Below are positions 38,561 to 47,130 of a stretch of 64,000 nt of DNA, in pieces. The position numbers were made by a program, and so were the translations under genes. The stretch is taken from assembly GCA_052380005.1 (NCBI GenBank), contig JBQTCJ010000015.1. One strand, 5' to 3'. Position 1 is the first letter of the stretch; the number at the start of each line of letters is the position of its first letter. The notes beneath the pieces are model-generated. The model was not told where the DNA came from and did no database searches. It worked only from the letters and a program-made list of their open reading frames with translations. Source of the stretch: Salinarimonas sp052380005 (lineage in GTDB: Bacteria > Pseudomonadota > Alphaproteobacteria > Rhizobiales > Beijerinckiaceae).

Positions 38561-40372
38561 TCAGCCGTCCATCTTCAGGGCGGCGATGAACGCTTCCTGC
38601 GGGATCTCCACGCGGCCGAACTGGCGCATCTTCTTCTTGCCCTCCTTCTGCTTGTCGAGGAGCTTGCGCTTGCGCGAGACGTCGCCGCCGTAGCACTTGG
38701 CGGTGACGTCCTTCCTCAACGCGCGGATGGTCTCGCGGGCGATGATCTTGCCGCCGATCGCGGCCTGGATCGGGATCTGGAAGAGATGCTGCGGAATCAG
38801 GTCCTTGAGCTTCTCGCACATCACCCGCCCGCGGGCCTCGGCCCGGCTGCGGTGGACGAGCATCGAGAGCGCATCGACCGGCTCGCCGTTGACCAGGATC
38901 GACATGCGCACGAGGTCGCCCTCGCGATAGTCGGTGATCTGGTAGTCGAACGAGGCGTAGCCGCGCGAGATCGACTTCAGCCGGTCATAGAAGTCGAACA
39001 CCACCTCGTTGAGAGGCAGGTCGTAGACGACCATGGCGCGCTTGCCGACGTAGTTCAGGTCGATCTGCACGCCGCGGCGGTCCTGGCAGAGCTTGAGCAC
39101 CGCGCCGAGATGCTCGTCGGGCGTGAGGATCGTGGCGCGGATCCAGGGCTCCTCGATCGTCTCGATCTTCATGACGTCCGGCATGTCGGCCGGATTGTGC
39201 AGCTCCAGCGTCTCCCCGTCGCGCAGGACGAGCTTGTAGACTACCGAGGGCGCGGTCGAGATCAGGTCGAGGTTGAACTCGCGCTCGAGCCGCTCCTGGA
39301 TGATCTCGAGGTGGAGGAGCCCGAGGAAGCCGCAGCGGAAGCCGAAGCCGAGCGCCGCCGAGCTCTCCATCTCGTAGGAGAAGCTCGCGTCGTTGAGGCG
39401 AAGCCGCCCCATGGCCGCGCGCAGGTCCTCGAAGTCGGCGGCGTCGACGGGGAAGAGGCCGCAGAACACCACCGGCTGAGCCGGCTTGAAGCCGGGCAGC
39501 ATCTGCGTGGTCGGGCGCTTGGTCTCGGTGATGGTGTCGCCGACACGGGTGTCCGCGACCTCCTTGATGGCGGCGGTGATGAAGCCGACCTCGCCCGGGC
39601 CGAGCTCGTCGAGCTTCTGCATCTTGGGCCGGAACACGCCGATCGTATCGATCTCGTACTCGGCGTCGGCGCCCATCATCTTGATGCCCATGCCCTTGCG
39701 CATGACACCGTCCATGACGCGCACGAGCACGATCACGCCGAGATAGGGGTCGTACCAGCTGTCGACGAGCATCGCCTTTAGCGGCGCCTCGCGGTCGCCC
39801 TTGGGCGCCGGCAGGCGCTCGACGATGGCCTCGAGCACGAGGTCGACGCCGAGCCCGGTCTTGGCCGAGATCGGCACGGCCTGCGACGCGTCGAGCCCGA
39901 TCACGTCCTCGATCTGCTCCTTGACGCGCTCCGGCTCGGCGGCGGGCAGGTCGACCTTGTTGAGGACGGGCACGATCTCGTGGTCGGCGTCGAGCGCCTG
40001 GTAGACGTTGGCGAGCGTCTGCGCCTCCACGCCCTGCGAGGCGTCGACGACGAGGAGCGAGCCCTCGCAGGCCTTGAGCGAGCGCGAGACCTCGTAGGCG
40101 AAGTCGACGTGCCCGGGCGTGTCCATCAGGTTGAGGATGTAGGTCTTGCCGTCCTTGGCGAGGTACTCCAGCCGGACCGTCTGCGCCTTGATCGTGATGC
40201 CGCGCTCGCGCTCGATGTCCATCGAGTCGAGCATCTGCTCCTGCATGTCGCGCTCGGACACGGTGCCGGTCAGCTGGATCAGGCGATCCGCGAGCGTCGA
40301 CTTGCCGTGGTCGATGTGCGCGACGATGGAGAAGTTGCGAATGTTCTCGAGGGTCTCGCGGGTCATGGTCAT
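38561..40372 (-). CDS. lepA: Elongation factor 4 (LepA)
   Basis: A 603-residue ribosome-associated GTPase. The G motifs AHIDHGKST, DTPGHVDF and NKVDLP are intact, and the LepA-specific C-terminal domain (CYGGDVSRKRKLLDKQKEGKKKMR) identifies it over EF-G. Two ATG codons lie at the start (40372 and 40366); I give the first. It is monocistronic, convergent with the transglycosylase gene. Confidence 0.98.
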   Translation of the reverse strand: MTMTRETLENIRNFSIVAHIDHGKSTLADRLIQLTGTVSERDMQEQMLDSMDIERERGITIKAQTVRLEYLAKDGKTYILNLMDTPGHVDFAYEVSRSLKACEGSLLVVDASQGVEAQTLANVYQALDADHEIVPVLNKVDLPAAEPERVKEQIEDVIGLDASQAVPISAKTGLGVDLVLEAIVERLPAPKGDREAPLKAMLVDSWYDPYLGVIVLVRVMDGVMRKGMGIKMMGADAEYEIDTIGVFRPKMQKLDELGPGEVGFITAAIKEVADTRVGDTITETKRPTTQMLPGFKPAQPVVFCGLFPVDAADFEDLRAAMGRLRLNDASFSYEMESSAALGFGFRCGFLGLLHLEIIQERLEREFNLDLISTAPSVVYKLVLRDGETLELHNPADMPDVMKIETIEEPWIRATILTPDEHLGAVLKLCQDRRGVQIDLNYVGKRAMVVYDLPLNEVVFDFYDRLKSISRGYASFDYQITDYREGDLVRMSILVNGEPVDALSMLVHRSRAEARGRVMCEKLKDLIPQHLFQIPIQAAIGGKIIARETIRALRKDVTAKCYGGDVSRKRKLLDKQKEGKKKMRQFGRVEIPQEAFIAALKMDG

Positions 40373-40529
40373 CCAGGCCGGGCACGCCGTCGCGCGCCGA
40401 TGAGCTAGCGTGATCGGGAGATAGCAGCGACCGGGGGGTTAGCCAAGGGGAGCGGGGTGGGAGCGAGGGACGCAGGGGCGGGCGCACGCCTCCTCTCCGC
40501 AGGGGAGGATCCGGGGGGCGGGAGGCGCC

Positions 40530-42641
40530 TCACTCCCCCGTCGGGTGCTGCTCCGTCTCGCCCTTGGCCAGGATCGCCTCCAGCGTCTCCAGCCGGTCCG
40601 CTTCCGCGGTGGGCTTGTCCCAGCGGATGCGCGAGACTCGGGGGAAGCGCATCGCCACGCCGGACTTGTGGCGGGTCGAGCGCTGCAGGCCCTCGAAGGC
40701 GATCTCGAGCACGAGGCCCGTCTCCGTGGTGTGCGTCACCTCGCGCACGGGGCCGAAGCGGTTGACCGTGTTGTTGCGCACGAAGCGGTCGAGCTGGGCG
40801 AGCTCGGCGTCCGTGAAGCCGAAATAGGCCTTGCCGACCGGAACCAGTTCCTCCCCACCGCCCGCGCCGGTGCGCCAGACGCCGAACGTGTAGTCCGAGT
40901 AGAAGGACGAGCGCTTCCCGTGCCCGCGCTGGGCGTACATCATCACGGCGTCGACCGTGTAGGGCTCGCGCTTCCACTTGAACCACAGGCCTTTGGGCCG
41001 GCCGGGCACGTAGGGGCTGTCGGCGCGCTTGACCATGACGCCCTCGACCGCGTCGGCGTCCACACCGGCGCCGTGGGCGGCGGGGTCCGCGCGCGCGGCG
41101 GTCAGCGCATCCCAGTCGGCGAAGGGCACGAGGGGGGAGAGGTCGAGGCGCCCGACGAAGGTCTCGGGTCGCGCGCGGCGCGCGACGAAGGCCTCGAGCC
41201 GCGCGCGGCGCTCGGCGAAGGGCAGGGCGCGCAGGTCCTCTCCGCTCTCCGCCAGGAGGTCGTAGGCGCGCAGGTGGGCGGGGTGCTTCGTCATCAGGGC
41301 GTTGGAGACGGCCTTCCTGTTGAGCCGCTGCTGGAGGACGTTGAAGCTCTGCACGCGCCCGTCGATCAGCACGAGCAGCTCTCCGTCGATCGCGGCCTCC
41401 ATGCCGGCGAGCGCCGCCACCAGGTCCGGGAAGGCGCCCGAGACGTCCTCGCCGGTGCGCGAGTAGAGCCGCGTCGTCCCGTCGAACGACACGGCCTGGA
41501 CGCGGATGCCGTCCCACTTCCATTCCGCGGCGAAGGCGTCGGCATCGAGCGTCCCGATGTCCTCCAGCTCGAGCGGATGGGCGAGCATCGGCGGACGGAA
41601 CGGCGCGGGATCGCGCGACACCGGCCGCGGGCCGCGCCCCTCCACCCACGCGAACAGGTCGAGGTAGGGCGGCGCGAGACCGTGCCAGACCTCCTCGATC
41701 GCGTCGGGCTCCATCTCGCCGAGCGAGGCGAGCGCCGTCTTGGCGAGGCGCGCGGAGACGCCGATGCGCAGGCTCCCCGTGATCAGCTTCAAGAGCGCCC
41801 AGCGCCCGGTCTCGTCGAGCGCGTCGAGCAGAGCGGCGAGGCGCGCGGGGAGGTCGGACTTGGAGGTCGTGGCGAGGGTCTCGACGACCTCGGAGAGAGA
41901 GGGCGGCGGGGGGCGATTGTGGCCCGACGTCGGCGACATGCGCGACGCGCTCCCTTCCCCCTCGTGGGGAGGGGTGGAGGGTGCGGGGCGTTCAGGATCG
42001 ATCTCGGCATCGATGCCCGCGCGCTCGGCCCGCATCGACGGCGCCGCCTCGTCCTGCACGCCCCACACCCCCGGCCCCTCTCCACGAGGGAGAGGGGAGA
42101 CCCGCGGCGGTTCCGGTACCGCCTTCGACGCCGTGCCGGCCTCGACACGGCTCGCGTTCTCGACCACCCGCGGCGGCATGCGTGACGCGCTCCCCTCCCC
42201 CTCGTGGGGAGGGGTTGGGGGTGGGGGGCGTTCAGGATCGAGCTCGGCATGAATGCCGGCGCGCTCGGCCCGCATCGACGGCGTCGCCCCGTCCTGCACG
42301 CCCCACACCCCCGGCCCCTCTCCACGAGGGAGAGGGGAGACCCGCGGCGGTTCGGACGCCTCCATCATCGGCGCCGGCCACAGGAGCGCCGTCGTCTCGG
42401 CGAGATCGCCGACATAGGAATAGGACATCTCGAAGAGGACCGGGTCGCAACGCTCCTGGATGAGCGCCCGGATCAGGTTCGGCTTGGCCTCGCGAAACGA
42501 CAGCTCGCCGGTGAGCGCCGCGAGGGCGAAGCCGCGCTCGGGGTCCGGCGTCGCGCGGAGATAGTCGGCGATGAGCCGGATCTTGGCATTGCGGCGGCTC
42601 TCGTAGACGAGCCGGTCGAGGAGGGCGGCGAAGGCGTTCAC
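40530..42641 (-). CDS. ATP-dependent DNA ligase with in-frame repeat insertions
   Basis: A 703-residue ATP-dependent DNA ligase. It has an N-terminal DNA-binding domain (1-90 and about 245-310), an adenylation domain with the active lysine in AEWKWDGIR, VEGVMVKRADSPY and GLWFKWKREP, and an OB-fold domain. Between ALLWPAP (near 91) and HNRPPPPSLSEVVETL (near 240), roughly 140-150 residues come from two copies of palindromic element A, read as RVSPLPRGEGPGVWGVQD and PPHEGEGSASRM segments. The GTG at 42641 overlaps the exonuclease stop (GTGA). The pair forms the known ligase-associated repair module; the usual helicase partner is not adjacent. Confidence 0.92.
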   Translation of the reverse strand: MNAFAALLDRLVYESRRNAKIRLIADYLRATPDPERGFALAALTGELSFREAKPNLIRALIQERCDPVLFEMSYSYVGDLAETTALLWPAPMMEASEPPRVSPLPRGEGPGVWGVQDGATPSMRAERAGIHAELDPERPPPPTPPHEGEGSASRMPPRVVENASRVEAGTASKAVPEPPRVSPLPRGEGPGVWGVQDEAAPSMRAERAGIDAEIDPERPAPSTPPHEGEGSASRMSPTSGHNRPPPPSLSEVVETLATTSKSDLPARLAALLDALDETGRWALLKLITGSLRIGVSARLAKTALASLGEMEPDAIEEVWHGLAPPYLDLFAWVEGRGPRPVSRDPAPFRPPMLAHPLELEDIGTLDADAFAAEWKWDGIRVQAVSFDGTTRLYSRTGEDVSGAFPDLVAALAGMEAAIDGELLVLIDGRVQSFNVLQQRLNRKAVSNALMTKHPAHLRAYDLLAESGEDLRALPFAERRARLEAFVARRARPETFVGRLDLSPLVPFADWDALTAARADPAAHGAGVDADAVEGVMVKRADSPYVPGRPKGLWFKWKREPYTVDAVMMYAQRGHGKRSSFYSDYTFGVWRTGAGGGEELVPVGKAYFGFTDAELAQLDRFVRNNTVNRFGPVREVTHTTETGLVLEIAFEGLQRSTRHKSGVAMRFPRVSRIRWDKPTAEADRLETLEAILAKGETEQHPTGE
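41934..42115. repeat. Palindromic element A, copy 3, inside the DNA ligase gene
   Basis: Inverted ends ctcccttccccctcgtgggg and gagggagaggggaga, with the family core gcacgccccacacccccgg. It encodes ligase residues about 176-236. It is repeated almost base for base exactly 240 bases further on (42174-42355). Confidence 0.85.
42174..42355. repeat. Palindromic element A, copy 4, inside the DNA ligase gene
   Basis: A direct copy of 41934-42115 at an offset of 240 bases (80 codons, so frame is kept). It encodes ligase residues about 96-156. The intervening 58 bases are unique, which suggests one insertion followed by duplication or two same-orientation insertions. On the opposite strand its left half equals the intergenic copies at 8.5-8.9 kb. 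Confidence 0.85.
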
Positions 42642-43690
42642 GACGAAGCCTCGCCCTGCGCCGCCGGCACGGCGCCGTCCGCGGTGTCCTCCCCCTCGTC
42701 CCCATATCCCAGCATGTGCAGCGGCCGCGCGGAAATCCCCATCGTCCCGCACCAGTGCACCAGCGCGTCCTCCTGCCCGTGCGTGACCCAGACCTCGCCG
42801 GCGCCCGTCTCCAGGATGCTGCGCGTGAGGTCGTCCCAGTCGCAATGGTCGGAGATCACCATCGGCAGCTCCACCCCCTTCTGCCGCGCCCGCGCCCGCA
42901 CCCTCATCCAGCCCGAGGCGAAGGCGGCGACGGGGTCGGGGAACTTGCGGGCCCAGACCTCCTGGATGGCGGAGGGCGGGCAGAGGATCACCTCGCCGGC
43001 GAGCTTCGCCCGGTCGCCGGGCTGTACCTTGACGATCTCGCCGAGGTCGACGCCGAGATCGGCGTAGAGCGCGCACAGCTTCTCCATGGCGCCGTGGACC
43101 CAGATCGGCCGATCCCAGCCGGCCTCGCGCAGGAGCGCCATCACGCGCTGCGCCTTGCCGAGCGCGTAGGCGCCCACCAGATGCGCGCGCTCGGGGAAGA
43201 GCGTCAGCGAGGCGAGGAGCTTGTCCACCTCCGCCCGCGCGTCGGGGTGGCGGAAGATGGGGAGGCCGAAGGTCGCCTCGGTGATGAAGACGTCGCAGGG
43301 CACGATCTCGCACGGCAGGCAGGTCGGGTCCCGGCCGCGCTTGTAGTCGCCCGAGACCACGAGCCGCGTGCCGCCCGCCTCGATCACGATCTGCGCGGAG
43401 CCGAGCACGTGGCCGGCCGGCACGAAGCGCACGGACACGTCGCCCTGCCGGATCGTCTCGCCCAGCGCCGCCGCCTGCGTCGCCCCCGCGAAATCCGCGC
43501 CGTAGCGCGCGGCCATGATCGCCAGCGTCTCGGAGGTCGCGAGCACCGCGCCGTGCCCGGAGCGGGCGTGGTCCGAATGGCCGTGCGTCACGAGCGCCCT
43601 GTCGACCGGTCGCATCGGATCGACGTGGAAGCCGCCCACCGGGCAGTAGAGGCCCTGGGGCGTGAGGGTGAGGATGTCGGTGGCGCGCAT
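42638..43690 (-). CDS. Ligase-associated DNA exonuclease (metallo-beta-lactamase fold)
   Basis: A 350-residue beta-CASP/metallo-beta-lactamase nuclease of the ligase-associated family. DILTLTPQGLYCPVGGFHVDP opens the protein, THGHSDHAR is the metal motif, and FVPAGHVLGSAQI, VSGDYKRGRDPTC and ISDHCDWDD follow. I place the start at the ATG at 43690, where family members begin; a GTG at 43726 would add 12 residues. It overlaps the ligase by four bases, implying a joint role in DNA end processing and joining. Confidence 0.9.
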   Translation of the reverse strand: MRATDILTLTPQGLYCPVGGFHVDPMRPVDRALVTHGHSDHARSGHGAVLATSETLAIMAARYGADFAGATQAAALGETIRQGDVSVRFVPAGHVLGSAQIVIEAGGTRLVVSGDYKRGRDPTCLPCEIVPCDVFITEATFGLPIFRHPDARAEVDKLLASLTLFPERAHLVGAYALGKAQRVMALLREAGWDRPIWVHGAMEKLCALYADLGVDLGEIVKVQPGDRAKLAGEVILCPPSAIQEVWARKFPDPVAAFASGWMRVRARARQKGVELPMVISDHCDWDDLTRSILETGAGEVWVTHGQEDALVHWCGTMGISARPLHMLGYGDEGEDTADGAVPAAQGEASS

Positions 43691-43735
43691 GAAGACGGAT
43701 ATGGGGCGCCGGATCGCCTGCGGCACCCCGTCGCC

Positions 43736-44686
43736 TCACGCCAGAAGCGCGTCGAGCACCATGCCGGCGAACAGGATGAGCCCGGCGTCGCGGTTGGCGC
43801 GAAACAGAATCAGCGAACGGCGGCCGTCGGAGGGGTCGAGGGTCGCGACCTGCCAGGCGAGGTGCGCCGCGAAGGCGGCGAGGCCCGCCCAGGCGAGGGG
43901 GCCGACGCCGACCTGCGCCAGCGCGCCCACCATCAGCACGATGCAGGCGGCGTAGCACACGCCGATCGCGAGCCGCACCCGCGCGCCGAAGAGGCGAGCG
44001 GATGACTTGATGCCGGCGATCTCGTCGTCCTCGATGTCCTGGAGCGCGTAGATCGTGTCGTAGCCCACGACCCAGGCGATGGCCGCGACGTAGAGCAGCA
44101 CGGGCGCGAGCGACAGCGCGCCGAAGGCCGCCGCCCAGCCCATCAGCGCCCCCCAGGAGAAGCACAGGCCGAGCACCACCTGCGGCAGCCAGATCACCCG
44201 CTTCATGAACGGATAGGTCAGCACGATCGCCACCGAGGCGAAGCCGGTCGCGACCGCGAACCAGTTGAGCTGGAGCAGCACCGCGAGGCCGACCGCGCAT
44301 TGGGCGAGCACGAAGGCGGTGGCGCCCGCGAGGCTCACCCGGCCCGACGGCAGCGGGCGGTCGCGGGTGCGGGCGACGCGGGCGTCGAGATCGCGGTCGA
44401 CGATGTCGTTGTAGGTCGAGCCGGCGCCGCGCATGGCCACGGCGCCGATCAGGAACAGGGCGAGGTGCCAGGGGTCGGGGTAGGGCGCGCCGGCGGCGAG
44501 CGCCGCGAGGGCGGCGGACCACCAGCACGGCAGCAGGAGGAGCCACCAGCCGATCGGCCGCTCGATCCGGGCGAGACGCAGGTAGGGACGCGCGGAGACC
44601 GGCGCGATCCGGTCCGCCCAATGGCCGGTGACGGCGTCCGGCAGCGATCGGTCCGCCCCGCCGCGGAAGAGCCCCCCTCTACGCAC
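43736..44686 (-). CDS. ubiA: 4-hydroxybenzoate polyprenyltransferase
   Basis: A 316-residue membrane prenyltransferase attaching the polyprenyl tail to 4-hydroxybenzoate in ubiquinone synthesis. The two aspartate motifs are NDIVDRDLDARVARTRDRP and YALQDIEDDEIAGIKSSA, with eight to nine hydrophobic segments between and after. Family length is about 290; the first 25 residues (MRRGGLFRGG onwards) may not be translated, and a later start is possible. It lies six bases from the small secreted protein gene upstream. Confidence 0.94.
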   Translation of the reverse strand: MRRGGLFRGGADRSLPDAVTGHWADRIAPVSARPYLRLARIERPIGWWLLLLPCWWSAALAALAAGAPYPDPWHLALFLIGAVAMRGAGSTYNDIVDRDLDARVARTRDRPLPSGRVSLAGATAFVLAQCAVGLAVLLQLNWFAVATGFASVAIVLTYPFMKRVIWLPQVVLGLCFSWGALMGWAAAFGALSLAPVLLYVAAIAWVVGYDTIYALQDIEDDEIAGIKSSARLFGARVRLAIGVCYAACIVLMVGALAQVGVGPLAWAGLAAFAAHLAWQVATLDPSDGRRSLILFRANRDAGLILFAGMVLDALLA

Positions 44687-44692
44687 GGCGGA

Positions 44693-45190
44693 TCACAGCG
44701 CGCCCTGCGGGATCGGGAAGCGGCCGGTGAGGCCCGGCCCGCCGAACTGGTTCGACTCGGCCGCCTCGCGGGCCTGGCGCTCGGCGTCGTTGATCTGCGC
44801 GGCGACGCGGCAGGCGTCCGCGCGCATGCCCCCGACGCGCTCGTGGTCCTGGCGGACGTTCTGGGCGAAGTCGTTGGGGATCTGGCACCAGGCCTGGTTC
44901 TCGTCGATGAAGTCGACGAGCTTCTGCCCGTTCTCCTGGAGCGCGCGCAGCGCCGAGCAGGCCGGGCGCGGGTCGACGTTCTCCTCGCCGAGCGCCTCCA
45001 GGCGCTGGACGATGGAGCGGCGCTCCTCCAGCAGCGGGCCGACGGCGCCGCAGACGTTCGCCTGCGCGCGCGCCGCTGTCGGCGCCAGCATCGACGCCGC
45101 CCCGCAGAGCGCGAGCGCGACCGTGAGCGCCGCCCGGGGGAGAGCCCCCTTGGAGAGCGTCGCGATGGAGATCCGGATCCTCGTCGCCAT
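44693..45190 (-). CDS. Secreted hypothetical protein
   Basis: A 165-residue protein not recognised as a named family. It has a clear Sec signal (ALPRAALTVALALCGAASM, cleavage after TAARAQA near residue 44), then a helical, charged domain with four cysteines (VCGAVG, PACSAL, AWCQIP, DACRVA) spaced as if for two disulfides. The start at 45190 is the only ATG giving the signal peptide. It is read with ubiA (6-base gap). A periplasmic helical-hairpin protein is the most that can be said. Confidence 0.75.
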   Translation of the reverse strand: MATRIRISIATLSKGALPRAALTVALALCGAASMLAPTAARAQANVCGAVGPLLEERRSIVQRLEALGEENVDPRPACSALRALQENGQKLVDFIDENQAWCQIPNDFAQNVRQDHERVGGMRADACRVAAQINDAERQAREAAESNQFGGPGLTGRFPIPQGAL

Positions 45191-45403
45191 GGTCCTCGCC
45201 AGGAGCCGTCCGCCCCTGCCCCTCGCGCGCGGGTGAGCGCGCTCGCTTGCTTGCATCAACGCATCGTCCGCGAGATACCAGATCCCGTACCGGCGCGCCA
45301 GCGCGCGCGCCGTCGCGGACACGCGGCATCGACACCACGCCAATGTGGCGAGATTGCCGCCCGCCCGCCCGCCTCTCGTTCCACCGACCGCCGGAGCCGG
45401 ACC

Positions 45404-46144
45404 TTGGCCGCCTACGACTTCGCCGCCCCGCGCCTCCATATCGACGCGCCCCTCGCGCTCGGCGCGCGGATCGTCCTCGAGCGGGCGCAGGCGAACTACC
45501 TGCTCAACGTGCTGCGGCTCGGCGCGGGCGCGGACGTGCTCGTCTTCAACGGCCGCGACGGGGAATGGCGCACGCAGGTCCAGCCGGAAGGCCGCAAGAG
45601 CGCGACCCTGCTCGCGCTGGCGCAGGTCCGCCCGCAAGCGCCCGCGCCGGACCTCGCCTGGCTGTTCGCGCCGCTCAAGCACGCCCGGCTCGACTACATG
45701 GCGCAGAAGGCCGTGGAGATGGGCGCGGGCTCGCTGCGGCCCGTGCTCACGCGCCGCACCCAGGCGGCCCGCGTCAACCTCGAGCGCATGCGCGCCAACG
45801 TGATCGAGGCCGCCGAGCAGTGCGGCGTCCTGGCGCTGCCGCCGGTGCACGAGGAGGCGAAGCTCGACGCGGCGCTCGCGGCGCTGGAGCCCGAGCGGGT
45901 GCTCGTGTTCTGCGACGAGGACGCCCCCATATCCGACCCGCTCGCCGCGCTGGCCGCCGCGCCGGAGGGGCCGCTCGCCGTGCTGATCGGCCCGGAGGGC
46001 GGCTTCGACCCCGCCGAGCGTGAGGCGCTGCTCGCACGCGAGCGCATCGTGCGCCTCTCCCTCGGCCCGCGCATCCTGCGCGCCGACACCGCCGCCGTCG
46101 CGGCGCTCGCCCTCGTCCAGGCGGCGCGGGGAGACTGGCGCTGA
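45404..46144 (+). CDS. rsmE: 16S rRNA (uracil(1498)-N(3))-methyltransferase
   Basis: A 246-residue SPOUT methyltransferase modifying U1498 of 16S rRNA. The trefoil-knot SAM site is LIGPEGGFDPAE and LSLGPRILRADTAAVAAL; the middle block KAVEMGAGSLRPVLTRRTQ and EAAEQCGVLALP are family marks. The start is a TTG at 45404 (LAAYDFAAPRLHID) with GGAG about seven bases upstream; no ATG gives the PUA-like N-terminus. It is divergent from the secreted hypothetical gene across about 210 bases without other features. Confidence 0.94.
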   Translation: MAAYDFAAPRLHIDAPLALGARIVLERAQANYLLNVLRLGAGADVLVFNGRDGEWRTQVQPEGRKSATLLALAQVRPQAPAPDLAWLFAPLKHARLDYMAQKAVEMGAGSLRPVLTRRTQAARVNLERMRANVIEAAEQCGVLALPPVHEEAKLDAALAALEPERVLVFCDEDAPISDPLAALAAAPEGPLAVLIGPEGGFDPAEREALLARERIVRLSLGPRILRADTAAVAALALVQAARGDWR

Positions 46145-46269
46145 CGGGGAGCGGCTCAGTTCGAACTGTGTTCGAGGTTTCGGAAGCGGTATCGGGAGTC
46201 GAGGCAGGCGCTTTTCCTTCCCTGTGGGGGAAGGACAGGTACAGGGAACGGAGAGGGCTCGCGGCGACC
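46145..46269. repeat. Convergent intergenic region with partial repeat
   Basis: The region holds a perfect palindrome CAGTTCGAACTG (46157-46168) and a hairpin ccttccctgtgggggaagg that matches the end of the family B element at 16.3 kb. Only one end is present, so it looks like a remnant. It may serve as a bidirectional terminator for rsmE and map. Confidence 0.45.
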
Positions 46270-47052
46270 TCACCCCGGCAGCGTGAAGATCTCCACGCCG
46301 TCCTCGGTGACGCCCACCGAGTGCTCGAACTGGGCCGAGAGCGAGCGGTCGCGGGTCACGGTGGTCCAGCCGTCGGCGAGCGTCTTCACCTCGGCGCGGC
46401 CGGCGTTGAGCATCGGCTCGACGGTGAAGAACATGCCGGGCTCGAGCCGCACGCCCCGGCCGGGCAGGCCGTAGCTGAGCACCTCCGGCGGGGCGTGGAA
46501 GGCGCGGCCGAGGCCGTGGCCGCAGAACTCGCGCACGATCGTGTAGCCCTTGGCCTTCGCAACCGCCTCGATCGCGGCGCCGACGTCGCCGAGCGTGGCG
46601 CCGGGGCGCACCTGCGCGATCCCCGCCATCATCGCCTCGTGGGCCGCCGCGACGAGGCGGCGCGCCTTCACCGAGGGCTCGCCCACCGTGAACATGCGGC
46701 TCGTGTCGCCGTGCCAGCCGTCGAGGATCGGGGTCACGTCGATGTTGAGGATGTCGCCCTCCGCCAGGATCTTCCCGTCGTCGGGCACGCCGTGGGTGAC
46801 GACGTGGTTCACGGAGATGCAGGTCGCGTGGGCGTAGCCGTGGAAGCCGATCGTCGCGGGCACCGCGCCGTGGTCGCGCATGTAGGTCTCGCACAGCCGG
46901 TCGAGATCGCCGGTGGAGACGCCCGGGCGGACGTGGGCGGCGATGAAGTCGAGCGTCGCCGCCGCGAGCCGGCCGGCGCGGCGCATGGCCACGAACTCCT
47001 CCGGTCCGTGCAGGGGGATGCCCCGCGGGCGCTTCTCGCGTACCTCGTCCAT
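46270..47052 (-). CDS. map: Type I methionine aminopeptidase
   Basis: A 260-residue metallo-aminopeptidase removing initiator methionine. Metal ligands are the two aspartates of NIDVTPILDGWHGDTS, the histidine of GHGLGRAFH, the glutamate of FTVEPML and that of QFEHSVGVTEDG. The start at 47052 has AAGGAG six bases upstream; a further in-frame ATG nine codons earlier lacks this. It is divergent from gltX. Confidence 0.97.
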   Translation of the reverse strand: MDEVREKRPRGIPLHGPEEFVAMRRAGRLAAATLDFIAAHVRPGVSTGDLDRLCETYMRDHGAVPATIGFHGYAHATCISVNHVVTHGVPDDGKILAEGDILNIDVTPILDGWHGDTSRMFTVGEPSVKARRLVAAAHEAMMAGIAQVRPGATLGDVGAAIEAVAKAKGYTIVREFCGHGLGRAFHAPPEVLSYGLPGRGVRLEPGMFFTVEPMLNAGRAEVKTLADGWTTVTRDRSLSAQFEHSVGVTEDGVEIFTLPG

Positions 47053-47130
47053 GTCGTCTCCTTCGATCGGCGCGACCATAGCACGCGCACGGCGTTTGTG
47101 CCCCGCCGCGCCACGGGGTAGAGGAGGCGC

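Noticed and set aside
41934..42355. The duplicated segment as a CRISPR-like or transposon structure
   Set aside because: Only two long units, no short repeat-spacer series, no transposase; the inverted ends and non-coding copies point to a palindromic repeat family.
45191..45403. tRNA or riboswitch in the 213-base divergent gap before rsmE
   Set aside because: No cloverleaf, no T-loop sequence and no known aptamer pattern could be found by eye.
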